64,000 nt of DNA from NCBI RefSeq assembly GCF_005435165.1, contig NZ_SGUC01000007.1, positions 52,085 to 116,084 of the forward strand. Direction: 5' to 3'. Under the pieces are notes generated by a model. That model was given only the letters and a program-made list of their open reading frames with translations. It was not told the DNA's origin and ran no database searches. Positions within the stretch are counted from its first letter, which is position 1, and every line of letters starts with the position of its first letter. Source of the DNA: Halorubrum sp. GN11_10-6_MGM (lineage in GTDB: Archaea > Halobacteriota > Halobacteria > Halobacteriales > Haloferacaceae). Shown here one piece after another: positions 7,976-17,101 of the stretch. The position numbers and the translations under genes are program-made.

Positions 7976-9754
7976 ATGGACGCGGACGACTCCGCCGGTG
8001 ACGACGCCCCGTCCGGACCGCCGGACGCCGAGCCCCCGACCGTCGCCGAGGCGGTCGTCGACGCCATGCTCGACCGCGGCGTCGACACCGTCTTCGGCAT
8101 CCCCGGGAAGCAGACCCTCCCGCTGAACCGCGCGCTCGCCGACCGCGACGCCCGGTTCGTGGTCGCCCGCCACGAGACGGCCGTCCCCCACCAGGCGTGG
8201 GGCTACGCCGAGACGAGCGAGCCGGGCGCGATGGCCGCCACCTGCGTCGTCCCGGGGCCGGGCGACACGAACGCGATGAACGGGCTGAAGAACGCCCTGA
8301 ACGACTGCGTCCCGCTGCTCCACCTCGCCGTCGAGACCGAGCGGTCGGTCCGGGGCGGCGACGGCATCCACGAGACGCCGCCCGAGACGTACGACACCGT
8401 CGTCAAGGAGAACGTCCTCGTCGACTCGCCCGCGGGCGCGGTCCCGGCCGTCGTCGAGGCGATCCGGACCGCCCGCGAACACCCGCAAGGGCCGGTCCGC
8501 GTCGGGATCCCGAAGGACGTCCTCGCGGGCCGGACCCCGCAGCCGGCGGTGGGCGACCGAGCGCCCTCGCCGCCCTCGGGGCCGCCCGCCGAGGCGGTCG
8601 AGGAGGCCGCCTCCCTGCTCGGCGACGCGACCGCGCCCGTCGTCCTCGCCGGCGGCGGGGTGCGGCGCTCGGGCGCGACCGACGCGCTCCGGTCGGTCGC
8701 GGAGGAGTTGGACGCGCCCGTCGCGACGACGTACAAGGGGAAGGGGACGCTGCCCGAAACGCACCCGCTGTCGGCCGGGGTCCTCTGTGGCGGTGCGAGC
8801 GCCGACCTCCGCGATCTCCTCGCGGGCGCGGACGTCGGACTCGTCGTCGGCTCCGACCTCGACGCGGTCGCGACCGCCTCGTGGTCCGTCTCGATGCCGG
8901 AGACGCTGATCCACGTCACGCTGGACGGCGACGACGTCGGGTTCGGCTACGAGACCGACCTCGGCGTCGTCGCCGACGCCGACCGCTTCCTGCGCGCGCT
9001 CGACGACCGACTCGACCGAGGCGCCGCCGTCGACGGCGCGGGCGACGACTCCCGCGCTCGCTCGGGCGCCGAGCGCGCCGGGGCGGTTCGGACCGCCGAC
9101 CGCGAGCGGTTCGCGGCGCTGGCGGGGGCGGCCGACGTCGACGACGACCGCGACCACCGCCCGCTCCGCTCCGTCGAGGTCCTCTCGGCGGTGCGCGACG
9201 CGGTCCCCGAGGAGGCGGTGGTGACCGCGGACGCCGGCGGGTTCCGCCTGTGGACGCTTGTCTCGTTCCCCGCCTCCGGGCCGCGCTCCTACGTCAACCC
9301 CGGCTCGTGGGCGACGATGGGGACCGGCCTCCCGTCCGCGATCGGCGCCAAGCTGGCGAACCCCGACCGCGACGTCGTCGCGCTCACCGGCGACGGCGGG
9401 CTCATGATGTGCGTTCACGAGCTCCACACCCTCGCGGCGGAGGGGATCGACGTGACGGTCGTCGCGCTCAACAACGACGACTACGCGATCATCAGCGAGG
9501 AGGCGTCGCGCTCGTACGAGTTCCCCGAGGGCGCCTACGGCTGGGCAGACGCCGGGCTCGACCTCGTCGCGGTCGCATCGGGGATGGGCCTGCCGGCGGA
9601 GCGGGTCCGCGACCGCGACGCCGTCGGCGACGCCGTCGAACGCGCACGCGACCGCGACGGGCCGGCGCTCGTCGAGGTCGTCACCGACCCGGCCGAACCG
9701 CAGGCGAGCGAGTGGATGACGGGGGGGCGGCCCGGCGAGCGCCCCGACGAGTGA
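7976..9754 (+). CDS. Thiamine pyrophosphate enzyme, acetolactate synthase/benzoylformate decarboxylase-like
   Basis: A 592-residue protein with three domains. The N-terminal PYR domain (EAVVDAMLDRGVDTVFGIPG, then ARHETAVPHQAWGY with the cofactor-activating Glu) is followed by a central domain from about 195 to 365. The C-terminal PP domain carries NPGSWATMGTGLPSAIGAK and the Mg-TPP motif GDGG followed by NNDDYAII. The family decarboxylates 2-keto acids or condenses the product. The substrate is not decided by the sequence: no acetolactate synthase small subunit is adjacent, and the central domain does not show a clear FAD pattern. It stands alone between the helicase and a small membrane protein. 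Confidence 0.85.
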   Translation: MDADDSAGDDAPSGPPDAEPPTVAEAVVDAMLDRGVDTVFGIPGKQTLPLNRALADRDARFVVARHETAVPHQAWGYAETSEPGAMAATCVVPGPGDTNAMNGLKNALNDCVPLLHLAVETERSVRGGDGIHETPPETYDTVVKENVLVDSPAGAVPAVVEAIRTAREHPQGPVRVGIPKDVLAGRTPQPAVGDRAPSPPSGPPAEAVEEAASLLGDATAPVVLAGGGVRRSGATDALRSVAEELDAPVATTYKGKGTLPETHPLSAGVLCGGASADLRDLLAGADVGLVVGSDLDAVATASWSVSMPETLIHVTLDGDDVGFGYETDLGVVADADRFLRALDDRLDRGAAVDGAGDDSRARSGAERAGAVRTADRERFAALAGAADVDDDRDHRPLRSVEVLSAVRDAVPEEAVVTADAGGFRLWTLVSFPASGPRSYVNPGSWATMGTGLPSAIGAKLANPDRDVVALTGDGGLMMCVHELHTLAAEGIDVTVVALNNDDYAIISEEASRSYEFPEGAYGWADAGLDLVAVASGMGLPAERVRDRDAVGDAVERARDRDGPALVEVVTDPAEPQASEWMTGGRPGERPDE

Positions 9755-9844
9755 CGGCGCGTCGCGCGTGAGCGGGTCCGGGGAACCTCACCGGCTCCGA
9801 CGGCGTGTCCCTTTCACGCCGAGCGTTTCCGAGATTTGAAGCGA

Positions 9845-9853
9845 TCTATATCA
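9845..9853 (+). promoter_or_regulatory. TATA box of the small membrane protein gene
   Basis: TCTATATCA lies about 27 bases upstream of the ATG at 9877. This placement decides the start in favour of that ATG rather than an upstream in-frame ATG at 9805. Confidence 0.5.
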
Positions 9854-9876
9854 GCGTCGCTTTCCGAGGTTCTCGC

Positions 9877-10368
9877 ATGCGAAATCCGTGGGTCCACGAC
9901 GACGTGCCGGACGGCGCCGGGAGCGGGTACGACGGCCCCGTCCGCCTGCTGGCGGCGTTCATGTGGGGGACGCTGGCCCTCGGCGTCGGCGGGTTCGTCC
10001 TGCTCTCCGGCGCCGGCGTCGTCGATCTGGCCGACGGCGGCTCGCTCGGCGCGGTCGTCACCGGGGTCGTCGCCGCGCTGGCGCTGGCGCTGGTGCTTCC
10101 GATCCTGTTGAAACTCCTCGCAATCTCGCGAGCGCTCGCCCTCCTCGCGTTCCTCGGGACCGGCGCCGCAGTCGGTCGGTTCGTGATCGCTCGCGAACCG
10201 GAGCGGTTCCGGGCGCTCCTCGACGCGCGCGACGCGCTCACCGAGAACGCGGGCGCGCTCGGCGACCTCTTCGAGACCGTCGACGCGGTGTCGCCCACGG
10301 CGGTCGGCGCCGCGACGGCGGCGGTCGACGGCGCGCTCGCCGCGGTCCTCGCGCTCCCGGCCGCGTGA
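9877..10368 (+). CDS. Hypothetical small membrane protein (about three transmembrane helices)
   Basis: 163 residues. Hydrophobic segments near residues 24-45, 52-75 and 80-105 (e.g. LALALVLPILLKLLAISRALALLAFLG, shown here by its ends only) are followed by a soluble Ala-rich tail containing REPERFRALLDARDAL. No family recognised. The start is placed at the second in-frame ATG because a TATA box sits 27 bases before it and the 24 residues upstream have no haloarchaeal bias. A single-gene unit. Confidence 0.65.
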   Translation: MRNPWVHDDVPDGAGSGYDGPVRLLAAFMWGTLALGVGGFVLLSGAGVVDLADGGSLGAVVTGVVAALALALVLPILLKLLAISRALALLAFLGTGAAVGRFVIAREPERFRALLDARDALTENAGALGDLFETVDAVSPTAVGAATAAVDGALAAVLALPAA

Positions 10369-10454
10369 GATCTTCTCGCCCCGTCTCTGGGCGTCGCGTC
10401 CGCTCGCGCTCCCCGGGACGTGAGTCTTAACAACACTCGTTGTGAATCTCACCC

Positions 10455-11519
10455 ATGACGCATCCGAACGACGTCGCCGTTGGAATCGTCGGCCTCGGCG
10501 GCATCGGCGCCCACCACGCGACGAAGCTGACCGAGCGCGGCGCGAACCTCGTCGGCGGGATGGACATCGACGCGGACGCCCGCGCGCGGTTCCACGAGGA
10601 GTTCGACGTGCCAGCCTACGAGGACGAGACGGACCTCTACGACGCCTGCGACGCCGTGTTCGTCACCACGCCGAACCGCTTCCACGAGGAGTACGCGACC
10701 TCGGCGCTGTCGGCCGGCCTCGACGTCCTCTTGGAGAAGCCGCTCGCGCACACGCTCGACAGCGCCGAGCGCATCGCCGACGCCGCCCGCGACGCCGAGG
10801 GGTTCTGTACCGTCGGGTTCAACAACCGGTTCGCGGAGCCGGTTCAGGTTATCAAACACTACCAAGACGAGGGGCGGTTCGGCGAGACCAGCCACGTCGA
10901 GGCGAACTACGTCCGGCGACGCGGCGTCCCCGGCCGCGGATCGTGGTTCACGTCCGGCGAGGTCGCCGGCGGCGGCGCGCTCATCGACATCGGCGTCCAC
11001 GCGATCGACCTCGCGCTCCACTTCCTCGATCACCCCGAGGTCGTCGAGGTCTCCGGGGAGACGCGCTCTGAGTTCGGCGGCCGCGACGACTACGCGTACA
11101 TCCACATGTGGGGCGAGGACGCCGGGCCGGAGGGGTTCGACGTCGACGACTCCGCCTCCGCGTTCATCCGCGCCGAAGACGGCTCGACGGTCTCGCTTGA
11201 GGTCGCGTGGGCGACGAACCGCCCGTCGAACGAGGAGTTCGTCGTTCGCGGCACGGAAGCGGGGGCGACGTTCGACCGCGGCAGCGACGACCTCGCGATC
11301 CACGAGGCGGGCGTCGGCGGGAGCCACCACCTCGCAGACACCGAGGTCGAGACCCGCGAGGAGGACGGCCACGCCGCCGAGCAGGCGGCGTTCCTCGACG
11401 CGGTCGCCGCGGGCGAGGCGCCCGCGATCAACACCGTCGAGGAGGGGCTCCGCGTCCAGCGCGTCATCGACGCGATCTACCGGTCCTCGGAGACCGGCGC
11501 GGCGGTGCGACTCGACTGA
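10455..11519 (+). CDS. Gfo/Idh/MocA family NAD(P)-dependent oxidoreductase
   Basis: A 354-residue protein with an N-terminal Rossmann motif GLGGIGAHHA (residues 12-21), the family signature EKPLAHT near residue 96 (its Lys is the usual catalytic-site residue) and a GGGALIDIGVHAIDLALHFL segment around 175-194 bearing the conserved Asp and His. The family interconverts sugar or inositol hydroxyls and ketones. The particular sugar cannot be read here. A TATA-like TCTTAACA about 28 bases before the ATG indicates a leaderless transcript. No sugar transporter lies next to it. Confidence 0.9.
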   Translation: MTHPNDVAVGIVGLGGIGAHHATKLTERGANLVGGMDIDADARARFHEEFDVPAYEDETDLYDACDAVFVTTPNRFHEEYATSALSAGLDVLLEKPLAHTLDSAERIADAARDAEGFCTVGFNNRFAEPVQVIKHYQDEGRFGETSHVEANYVRRRGVPGRGSWFTSGEVAGGGALIDIGVHAIDLALHFLDHPEVVEVSGETRSEFGGRDDYAYIHMWGEDAGPEGFDVDDSASAFIRAEDGSTVSLEVAWATNRPSNEEFVVRGTEAGATFDRGSDDLAIHEAGVGGSHHLADTEVETREEDGHAAEQAAFLDAVAAGEAPAINTVEEGLRVQRVIDAIYRSSETGAAVRLD

Positions 11520-11550
11520 GGCGAAGCAATCATTCGGAGGCGGCGACGAC

Positions 11551-11560
11551 GATTTATAAA
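11551..11560 (+). promoter_or_regulatory. TATA box in the gap before the DUF418 gene
   Basis: TTTATAAACC is a strong TATA element 150 bases before the GTG of the DUF418 gene. If used it would give a leader of roughly 125 bases, long for this genome. The gap 11520-11710 shows no gene or clear RNA structure otherwise. Confidence 0.4.
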
Positions 11561-11710
11561 CCGACCCGGTGCCCTCGCGGGCAGCGGGCGGGACTCGAAG
11601 CGCAGGGGATTCGACGGTCTCGGTCACCGAATCGCGCCCGGCGAAAACGCTCATCTATCGTCCGCAATGGGAACCTATTCGGTGTTGGGGGCCGTCCTCG
11701 CGCACAACTC

Positions 11711-12913
11711 GTGACCAGCGATCCCGGCCCGACGCCGCCCTCCGAACGCATCACCAGCCTCGACGCGCTCCGGGGGTTCGCGCTGCTCGGCATCCTCGTC
11801 ATCAACATTCGCGTCTTCTCGATGCCGGAACAGACCCTCCTCAACCCCAACGTGTACGGCGATTTCGCCGGCGTGAACTACTGGACGTGGTTCGTCGGTC
11901 ACGTGTTCGCGCAGTCGAAGTTCATCACGATCTTCTCGGCGCTGTTCGGCGCGGGCGTCCTCCTGTTCGTCGAGAGCAAAGAGGAGAAGGGCCAAGACGC
12001 CGTCCGGCTCCACCTCCGCCGGACCGCGGTGCTGATCGCGATCGGACTCCTCCACGCCTACCTGCTGTGGTACGGCGACATCCTCGTCACGTACGGACTC
12101 ACCGGTATCTTCCTGCTGTTCGTCCGCGACCTCGACGCCCGTCGGCTCGCCGGGCTGGCCGGGATTTTTCTGCTGTTCGTCCCGGCGATCGAGCTGTTCG
12201 CGGCCGTGTCGATCGGCGGGGAGGCGATCGCCGGCCAGTGGCTGCCCTCGGAGGCCGCGATCCGGCAGGAGGTGGCCACCTATCGCGGCGGCTGGCTCGA
12301 ACAGATGAGCCACCGCGTCGACTCCTCGTTCCAGCGACAGACGAGCGGGTTCATCGGGTCGAGCTTCTGGCGGGTCGGCGGGGTCATGCTGCTCGGCATG
12401 GCGCTGTACAAGCGGGGCGTGCTGACCGGTGAGCGCTCGACGGCGTTCTACCGCCGGCTCGTCGCCGGGGGCGTCGTCGGCGTCGGGATCGTCGTCGCGG
12501 GCGTCGCGTACATCGAGGCGAACGACTGGAGCGCGGGCGCCGCGCTGTACTGGCGCCAGTTCAACTACGTCGGGAGCCTCCTCGTCGCCGGCGGCTACGT
12601 CGGGCTGGTCACCCTGTTCGTCCGCCGGCGCGGGGACGGGATCGTGACGCGCGCGCTCGCCGCCGTCGGGCGCACCGCGTTCACCAACTACCTGCTCCAG
12701 ACCGTGATCGCAACGACGATCTTCTACGGCCACGGACTCGGCCTGTTCGGCTCCGTGAGCCGCGTCGAGGCGATGGGGATCGTCGTCGCCATCTGGGCGG
12801 TCCAGATCCCGCTCTCGGTTCTCTGGCTGCGCTACTTCCGGTTCGGCCCCGTCGAGTGGGTGTGGCGGACGCTCACCTACGGGGAGGCGCAGCCGATGCG
12901 GCTCGGGGACTGA
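11711..12913 (+). CDS. DUF418 (YeiB-like) multi-pass membrane protein
   Basis: The GTG at 11711 gives 400 residues beginning shortly before ITSLDALRGFALLGIL. That opening, and the C-terminal half with GRTAFTNYLLQT, are marks of the DUF418/YeiB family related to membrane acyltransferases. About ten hydrophobic segments are visible, including LHAYLLWYGDILVTYGLTGI. The upstream frame stays open for 168 more codons but overlaps the preceding oxidoreductase in another frame and lacks family similarity, so it is not used. Function unproven; proposed roles are transport or cell-surface acylation. Confidence 0.85.
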   Translation: MTSDPGPTPPSERITSLDALRGFALLGILVINIRVFSMPEQTLLNPNVYGDFAGVNYWTWFVGHVFAQSKFITIFSALFGAGVLLFVESKEEKGQDAVRLHLRRTAVLIAIGLLHAYLLWYGDILVTYGLTGIFLLFVRDLDARRLAGLAGIFLLFVPAIELFAAVSIGGEAIAGQWLPSEAAIRQEVATYRGGWLEQMSHRVDSSFQRQTSGFIGSSFWRVGGVMLLGMALYKRGVLTGERSTAFYRRLVAGGVVGVGIVVAGVAYIEANDWSAGAALYWRQFNYVGSLLVAGGYVGLVTLFVRRRGDGIVTRALAAVGRTAFTNYLLQTVIATTIFYGHGLGLFGSVSRVEAMGIVVAIWAVQIPLSVLWLRYFRFGPVEWVWRTLTYGEAQPMRLGD

Positions 12914-13013
12914 TCGGCGCCGCGCTCTTCGGCGCGGCGATCCGGACGCGCCCGTTCTCCGAACTGAGACTCGCGAGGACACGTTCAACACCCGGGCGGC
13001 GAACGTCTCGCCC

Positions 13014-13241
13014 ATGCCCGGCTTCGACGTCCACGACCACCGCCACGAACTGAAACAGCTCCGCGACGCGGGCGCGACGAGCCTCTGGGAGAACCGTGCG
13101 GAGATGGCGTGTCCGGTGTGCGACGACGTCTTCTCGCGGCTGTTCGTCACCGAGCAGCGCGGGACGACGTTCCCCGAGAACGACGGCGCCCGGTTCTGCC
13201 TGCTCCGCGACGGCGACGCGGTGTACTTGTTCAGGCACTGA
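13014..13241 (+). CDS. Small CxxC protein (75 residues), haloarchaeal 'flagella cluster protein' type
   Basis: A 75-residue protein: a helical N-terminus (HDHRHELKQLRDAG), a single CPVCDDVF knuckle around residue 33, a second Cys at about 62 and a C-terminal DGDAVYLFRH. From memory this pattern resembles short proteins labelled flagella cluster protein in haloarchaea. No motility gene is nearby, so the label says little about function. Lies between DUF418 (same strand) and the convergent MATE gene. Confidence 0.6.
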   Translation: MPGFDVHDHRHELKQLRDAGATSLWENRAEMACPVCDDVFSRLFVTEQRGTTFPENDGARFCLLRDGDAVYLFRH

Positions 13242-13295
13242 GCCCGCGCTCTCGTTCGGTCCACGCCGCGCGACCGCCGGGGAACGCCTCGCCGG

Positions 13296-14885
13296 TCAGT
13301 CGTCGCCCACGGGGTCGACGGCGGGCTCGGGGTCGTCGATGTACCGCTCGGTCCACGTGCCGCGCGAGAACCACGCGACGCCGACGACGGCGCCGAGGAC
13401 GTTCCCGAGCGCCATCCCCACCCAGACGCCGGTCTCGCCCCAGCCGGCCACGAACACGAGGTACGCCACGCTCGCGACCCGGCCGACCCAGAGGGTGAGA
13501 ATCGAGATGACCATCGCGGTCTTCGTGTTTCCGGCGCCGCGGAACGCACCTAAGATCACCTGCGAGACGCCGATGAAGGCGAACTCCACCGACCGGATCC
13601 GGACGTACTCGACGGCGTAGGAGATCGTCGCGGGCGCGTCCGGCACGTCGCCGAGGAACGCCCCGACGATCGGCTCGGTGAACGCGATGGCGACGACCGC
13701 GACGAGGAACATCACGCCCGCGCCGGTCGTGGCGGCGAACTTCACCGCCTTGGCGGCGCGGTCGGCGCGGTCCGCGCCGAGGTTCTGCCCGACCATCGTG
13801 TCGATGGCGCGCCCGAGCCCCATCGCAGGGAGGAAGACGAGCGAGATGAGCCGGTTCCCGAGGCCGTACGCCGCGACGACCGGCGGCGAGAACGTCACGA
13901 TCATCGCCGTGAGCGTGATCATCGCGAGCGCGCTCGTCGTCTGCTCGACGCTGGAGGGGAGCCCGAGCCGGAAGATGTCGCGGATGAAGTCGAGGTCGGG
14001 CGCGAGGTGGCCGAGCGTCACGTCGGGGCCGTAGCCGGTGCCGAAGAGGACCCAGAGCCCGATCGCGGTCGCGACGCCCCGCGAGAGGATCGTCGCCAGC
14101 GCGGCGCCCTCGATGCCGATCCCGGTGACACCGGTCGCCGACAGCAGCGTCGCCTCCAGCGCGACCGGGTCGAGCGCGGCGACGCCCGGCACCGCCGCGA
14201 GCCACTCGAACAGCGGGTTCCCGTCGAACCCGAAGATGAAGAACGGGTCCAACAGGACGTTCAGGAGGACGGAGACGAACATCACGGCCATCGGCGTCCG
14301 GGTGTCGCCGTAGCCGCGCATCAGCGCCGAGAAGACGAAGAACCCGAACATCAGGGGGATCCCGGCGAAGATGACCTCCATGTAGTCGGCCGCGAGGGGG
14401 ATGACGGTCGCCGCGGTGGCCGGGTCGCTCGGAAGGAGTTCGAGGGCGGGCCGAGTGTAGAAGTAGCCCCCGATCCCGATCAACACGGACAGCACCGAGA
14501 CGGTGAAGATGGTCTGTCCCGCCACGAGCCCCGCGGAGCGGTCGCCATCGGCGCCGGTGTACTGCGCGACAAGGATCGCGCCCGCCGTGGTGAAGCCGCC
14601 GGCGACCGCGATCAGCAGGAAGATGAGGGGGAACGCGAGGCTGATCGCGCCGACGGCCTCCGCCGACAGGCGGCCGAGGTAGAGCGTGTCGACGATGTTG
14701 TACGTCACCTGTAACAGCTGGATGACGACGATCGGCCACGCCAAGCGGAACAGCGGGCGCAGGAGGCTTCCCTCGGTGATCGACTCCTCGTCGATGGGGG
14801 CGTCGTCGCCACTCTCGGGACCGTCGCTCGCTCCGTCGAGGTCGTCTGGCGGGTCGGAGGGATCGGCAGCGGGCTCGTCGCTCAC
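13296..14885 (-). CDS. MATE family multidrug/sodium antiporter
   Basis: A 529-residue protein with a 45-residue acidic cytosolic N-terminus, then twelve hydrophobic segments arranged as two repeats of six. Family-like stretches include LAWPIVVIQLLQVTYNIVDT, RGYGDTRTPM in the first half and FRGAGNTKTAMVIS in the second, which are equivalent loops of the two repeats. MATE proteins export cationic compounds using ion gradients. The start is a GTG, and a TATATAAA-like sequence lies only a few bases before it, too close to be a normal promoter for this start. An in-frame stop upstream rules out a longer protein. Confidence 0.9.
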   Translation of the reverse strand: MSDEPAADPSDPPDDLDGASDGPESGDDAPIDEESITEGSLLRPLFRLAWPIVVIQLLQVTYNIVDTLYLGRLSAEAVGAISLAFPLIFLLIAVAGGFTTAGAILVAQYTGADGDRSAGLVAGQTIFTVSVLSVLIGIGGYFYTRPALELLPSDPATAATVIPLAADYMEVIFAGIPLMFGFFVFSALMRGYGDTRTPMAVMFVSVLLNVLLDPFFIFGFDGNPLFEWLAAVPGVAALDPVALEATLLSATGVTGIGIEGAALATILSRGVATAIGLWVLFGTGYGPDVTLGHLAPDLDFIRDIFRLGLPSSVEQTTSALAMITLTAMIVTFSPPVVAAYGLGNRLISLVFLPAMGLGRAIDTMVGQNLGADRADRAAKAVKFAATTGAGVMFLVAVVAIAFTEPIVGAFLGDVPDAPATISYAVEYVRIRSVEFAFIGVSQVILGAFRGAGNTKTAMVISILTLWVGRVASVAYLVFVAGWGETGVWVGMALGNVLGAVVGVAWFSRGTWTERYIDDPEPAVDPVGDD

Positions 14886-14929
14886 TGCTATATAAACGCC
14901 GGGCGCGCTCTATCAGGCTTCCGATCCGG

Positions 14930-16021
14930 TCAGCGGTCCGCCTCGCTGTCAGGAGATCTCGAGGGTACATCACCCGAAGCCTCGCCCTCCGTCGCGGCGG
15001 CTTCAGATCCGGCCGCTCCCCCCGGGCGGTCGGCGTCGACGGGCGCCGCAGCCTCCGAATCGCCATCGACGGGCGCCGCCACCTCCGAATCGGTGTCGAC
15101 GCGGGCGACGCCGGAGGTGTCGTCGAAGACGAGGTGACGGTGCGGGTACGCCATCTCGACGTCGGCGTCGGCGAGGCGCTCGCGGATCTCGGTGTTCACG
15201 TCCGACTGGACCTTCGCCAGCTTGTACGGTTTCTTCACCCAGTACCGAAGCCGCAACAGGATCCCGTCGTCGCCGAACTCGTGGAGGCGGCAGTCGGGAC
15301 CGGCCATGTACCGCGCCACGCCGATCCGGATGTCGGGGCCGCCGTCGATGACGGCCTCGCAGTCCCGCGCCGCGCGCTCGATGAGTCGGCGGGCCTCGGG
15401 GATGTCGCTCTCGTAGGTGACCAGCACGTCGATCGACCGGCGCGTGCGCTCGTCTTCGGCGGAGAAGTTCGTCACGTCGCGCTCGCGCATCGTCCCGTTC
15501 GGCACGACGAGGAAGGTGTTGTCGACGGTGAAAATCTTCGTGTACCGGATCGTGATGTCCTCGACGAACCCCGCGGTCCCGTCCTCTAACTCGATCATGT
15601 CGCCGATCTCGAACGGCTGGTCGGCGAGGACGAACACGCCGTTGATGAAGTTCCCCACCAGCGGCGCGAGGACGATACCGATGACCGCCGAGAACACCGC
15701 CGTCCCGAGGAGGAGTTCCTCGAACTGAAATCCGGCCGCGCTGAGGCCGACGAGCAGCGCGGCCGCGATCGTCCCCGCCCGGACGCCGCGGACGATCGTC
15801 TGCGCGACGCTCTGCCGGGACACGCGCCGAGCCACGGGCCGACCGATCAGTCGGACGACGAAGTTGGCGACGACGACCCCGATCGCCAGCGACGCGACGA
15901 CGATCAGGACGTTCGTTCCCGGGAGGCCCGCGATCCGAGACCCGAGGCCGTCCAGCCGCGACGCGATTCCCGCGACCGCCGCCACCGCCGGGAAGCCCAT
16001 GCCGAATCCGGCGTCGGCCAC
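14930..16021 (-). CDS. MscS-type mechanosensitive channel
   Basis: 363 residues. Three hydrophobic segments (about 35-60, 78-100, 103-125) precede the pore-lining and beta domain with FINGVFVLADQPFEIGDMIE, GFVEDITIRYTKIFT and VVPNGTMRERDVTNFS, the MscS signature. The alpha/beta region follows and then an acidic Ala-rich tail of about 70 residues with repeated APVDGDSEAA-like units. It acts as an osmotic safety valve in the membrane. The start is GTG at 16021; an ATG seven codons later is also possible. It lies 45 bases upstream of the MATE gene on the same strand and may be cotranscribed. Confidence 0.9.
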   Translation of the reverse strand: MADAGFGMGFPAVAAVAGIASRLDGLGSRIAGLPGTNVLIVVASLAIGVVVANFVVRLIGRPVARRVSRQSVAQTIVRGVRAGTIAAALLVGLSAAGFQFEELLLGTAVFSAVIGIVLAPLVGNFINGVFVLADQPFEIGDMIELEDGTAGFVEDITIRYTKIFTVDNTFLVVPNGTMRERDVTNFSAEDERTRRSIDVLVTYESDIPEARRLIERAARDCEAVIDGGPDIRIGVARYMAGPDCRLHEFGDDGILLRLRYWVKKPYKLAKVQSDVNTEIRERLADADVEMAYPHRHLVFDDTSGVARVDTDSEVAAPVDGDSEAAAPVDADRPGGAAGSEAAATEGEASGDVPSRSPDSEADR

Positions 16022-16141
16022 CGGAAAAAGCGTTTCTCCCCGCGCCGGTCGGAGACGGCCGATCCCCGACGACCGACCCTCAACGACCGAATCCCGCGAT
16101 CGCTCCCCGACGATCGCCTCCGACGGCCAGCACGGCGGGGT

Positions 16142-16181
16142 GAACCACTATGACGCGCGGCGGGGGAACCACTATGACGCG
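16142..16181 (+). repeat. 24-bp-period tandem duplication before the PAC2 gene
   Basis: GAACCACTATGACGCG occurs at 16142-16157 and again at 16166-16181. Each copy contains an ATG in the frame of the downstream gene, which confuses the start choice. Confidence 0.7.
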
Positions 16182-16200
16182 GCTGAGCGAACGGGAGAAC

Positions 16201-16950
16201 ATGTCGCAACCACCAAAGGATCCGACCGTACCGAGGTTCAGCGTCGAACACGACTCCGATCCGGGCGAAACCTTGATAGCCGGGTTCTCCTCGTTCGGGC
16301 TCGCCGGGCTGACCGCCGTCGACTACTTGATCGACGACCTCGACCTCGAAGCGACCGGTCACGTCCGGATCGACGGCGCTCCGTCGATCACGCCGTTCAC
16401 GAAGGGGACGCCGCGACATCCGATCCGACTGTACACCGCCCCCGAGCTCGACGTAACCGTTCTGGTCGCCGAGCAGTTCGTCCCGCCGTTCCTCGGCGAA
16501 CTGTTCGCGGACGCCCTCCTCGACTGGACGGAGGAGAACGGGATCGGAGAGATCGCGGTGTTGGCGGGCGTCCCCGTGGCGCACGGCCCCGACGCCCACC
16601 GCACGTTCCACATCGCCACCGAGGACTACCGCGCCGCTCGCCTCGGAGACGAGACCGACGTCCCCGCGATGGAGTCGGGGTTCCTCGACGGGGCGAACGC
16701 CGGACTGCTCGAACGCGGCATCGACTCGCCGCTCGGCGTCGGGGTGTTCGTCACGCCCGTCCACGCGCAGGCGCCCGACGTCGACGCCGCGGTGCGGCTC
16801 GTCGACACCGCGAACGCGATCTACGACCTCGGCGTGGACGCGGCCCCGCTGGAGGCGTTCGCCCAAGAGATCCGCCGTCGCTACGAGGACCTCGCCGAGC
16901 GGATCGAAGAGCGGGAGCCGGAGGGGACCTACGATCGGATGTACATGTGA
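16201..16950 (+). CDS. PAC2 family protein (proteasome assembly chaperone-like)
   Basis: 249 residues from the ATG at 16201, beginning MSQPPKDPTVPRF. The domain has the PAC2 pattern: LIAGFSSFGLAGLTAVDYLI near residue 22, then VLVAEQFVPPF, IAVLAGVPV and a C-terminal helical tail EIRRRYEDLAERIEERE. Archaeal PAC2 proteins resemble eukaryotic proteasome assembly chaperones, but their own role is unproven. Two earlier in-frame ATGs exist at about 16150 and 16174, made by a tandem duplication; the chosen one begins the conserved part. Confidence 0.82.
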   Translation: MSQPPKDPTVPRFSVEHDSDPGETLIAGFSSFGLAGLTAVDYLIDDLDLEATGHVRIDGAPSITPFTKGTPRHPIRLYTAPELDVTVLVAEQFVPPFLGELFADALLDWTEENGIGEIAVLAGVPVAHGPDAHRTFHIATEDYRAARLGDETDVPAMESGFLDGANAGLLERGIDSPLGVGVFVTPVHAQAPDVDAAVRLVDTANAIYDLGVDAAPLEAFAQEIRRRYEDLAERIEEREPEGTYDRMYM

Positions 16951-17065
16951 CCAGTCGGCGGCACGCGTGGTCGGTCGGTGGTGTACCCGGTCGGCGGCAC
17001 CTGTGGCCGGCCGACGGTTCGAGCGTGTGACCGAACTCTGAAAACGCGTACAACTCGACTCATAG

Positions 17066-17079
17066 TAAAAAGCTATAAT
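17066..17079 (+). promoter_or_regulatory. TATA box of the TrmB-type regulator
   Basis: An A/T-rich GTAAAAAGCTATAA stretch ends about 23 bases before the ATG at 17102, the spacing of a leaderless haloarchaeal promoter. Confidence 0.5.
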
Positions 17080-17101
17080 CCCTGCCCCCGTCCGTCCGAC
17101 C

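Noticed and set aside
7100..9427. Long minus-strand frame opposite the helicase end and TPP gene
   Set aside because: Arg/Val/Gly-rich shadow with no motif; the plus-strand proteins are recognisable.
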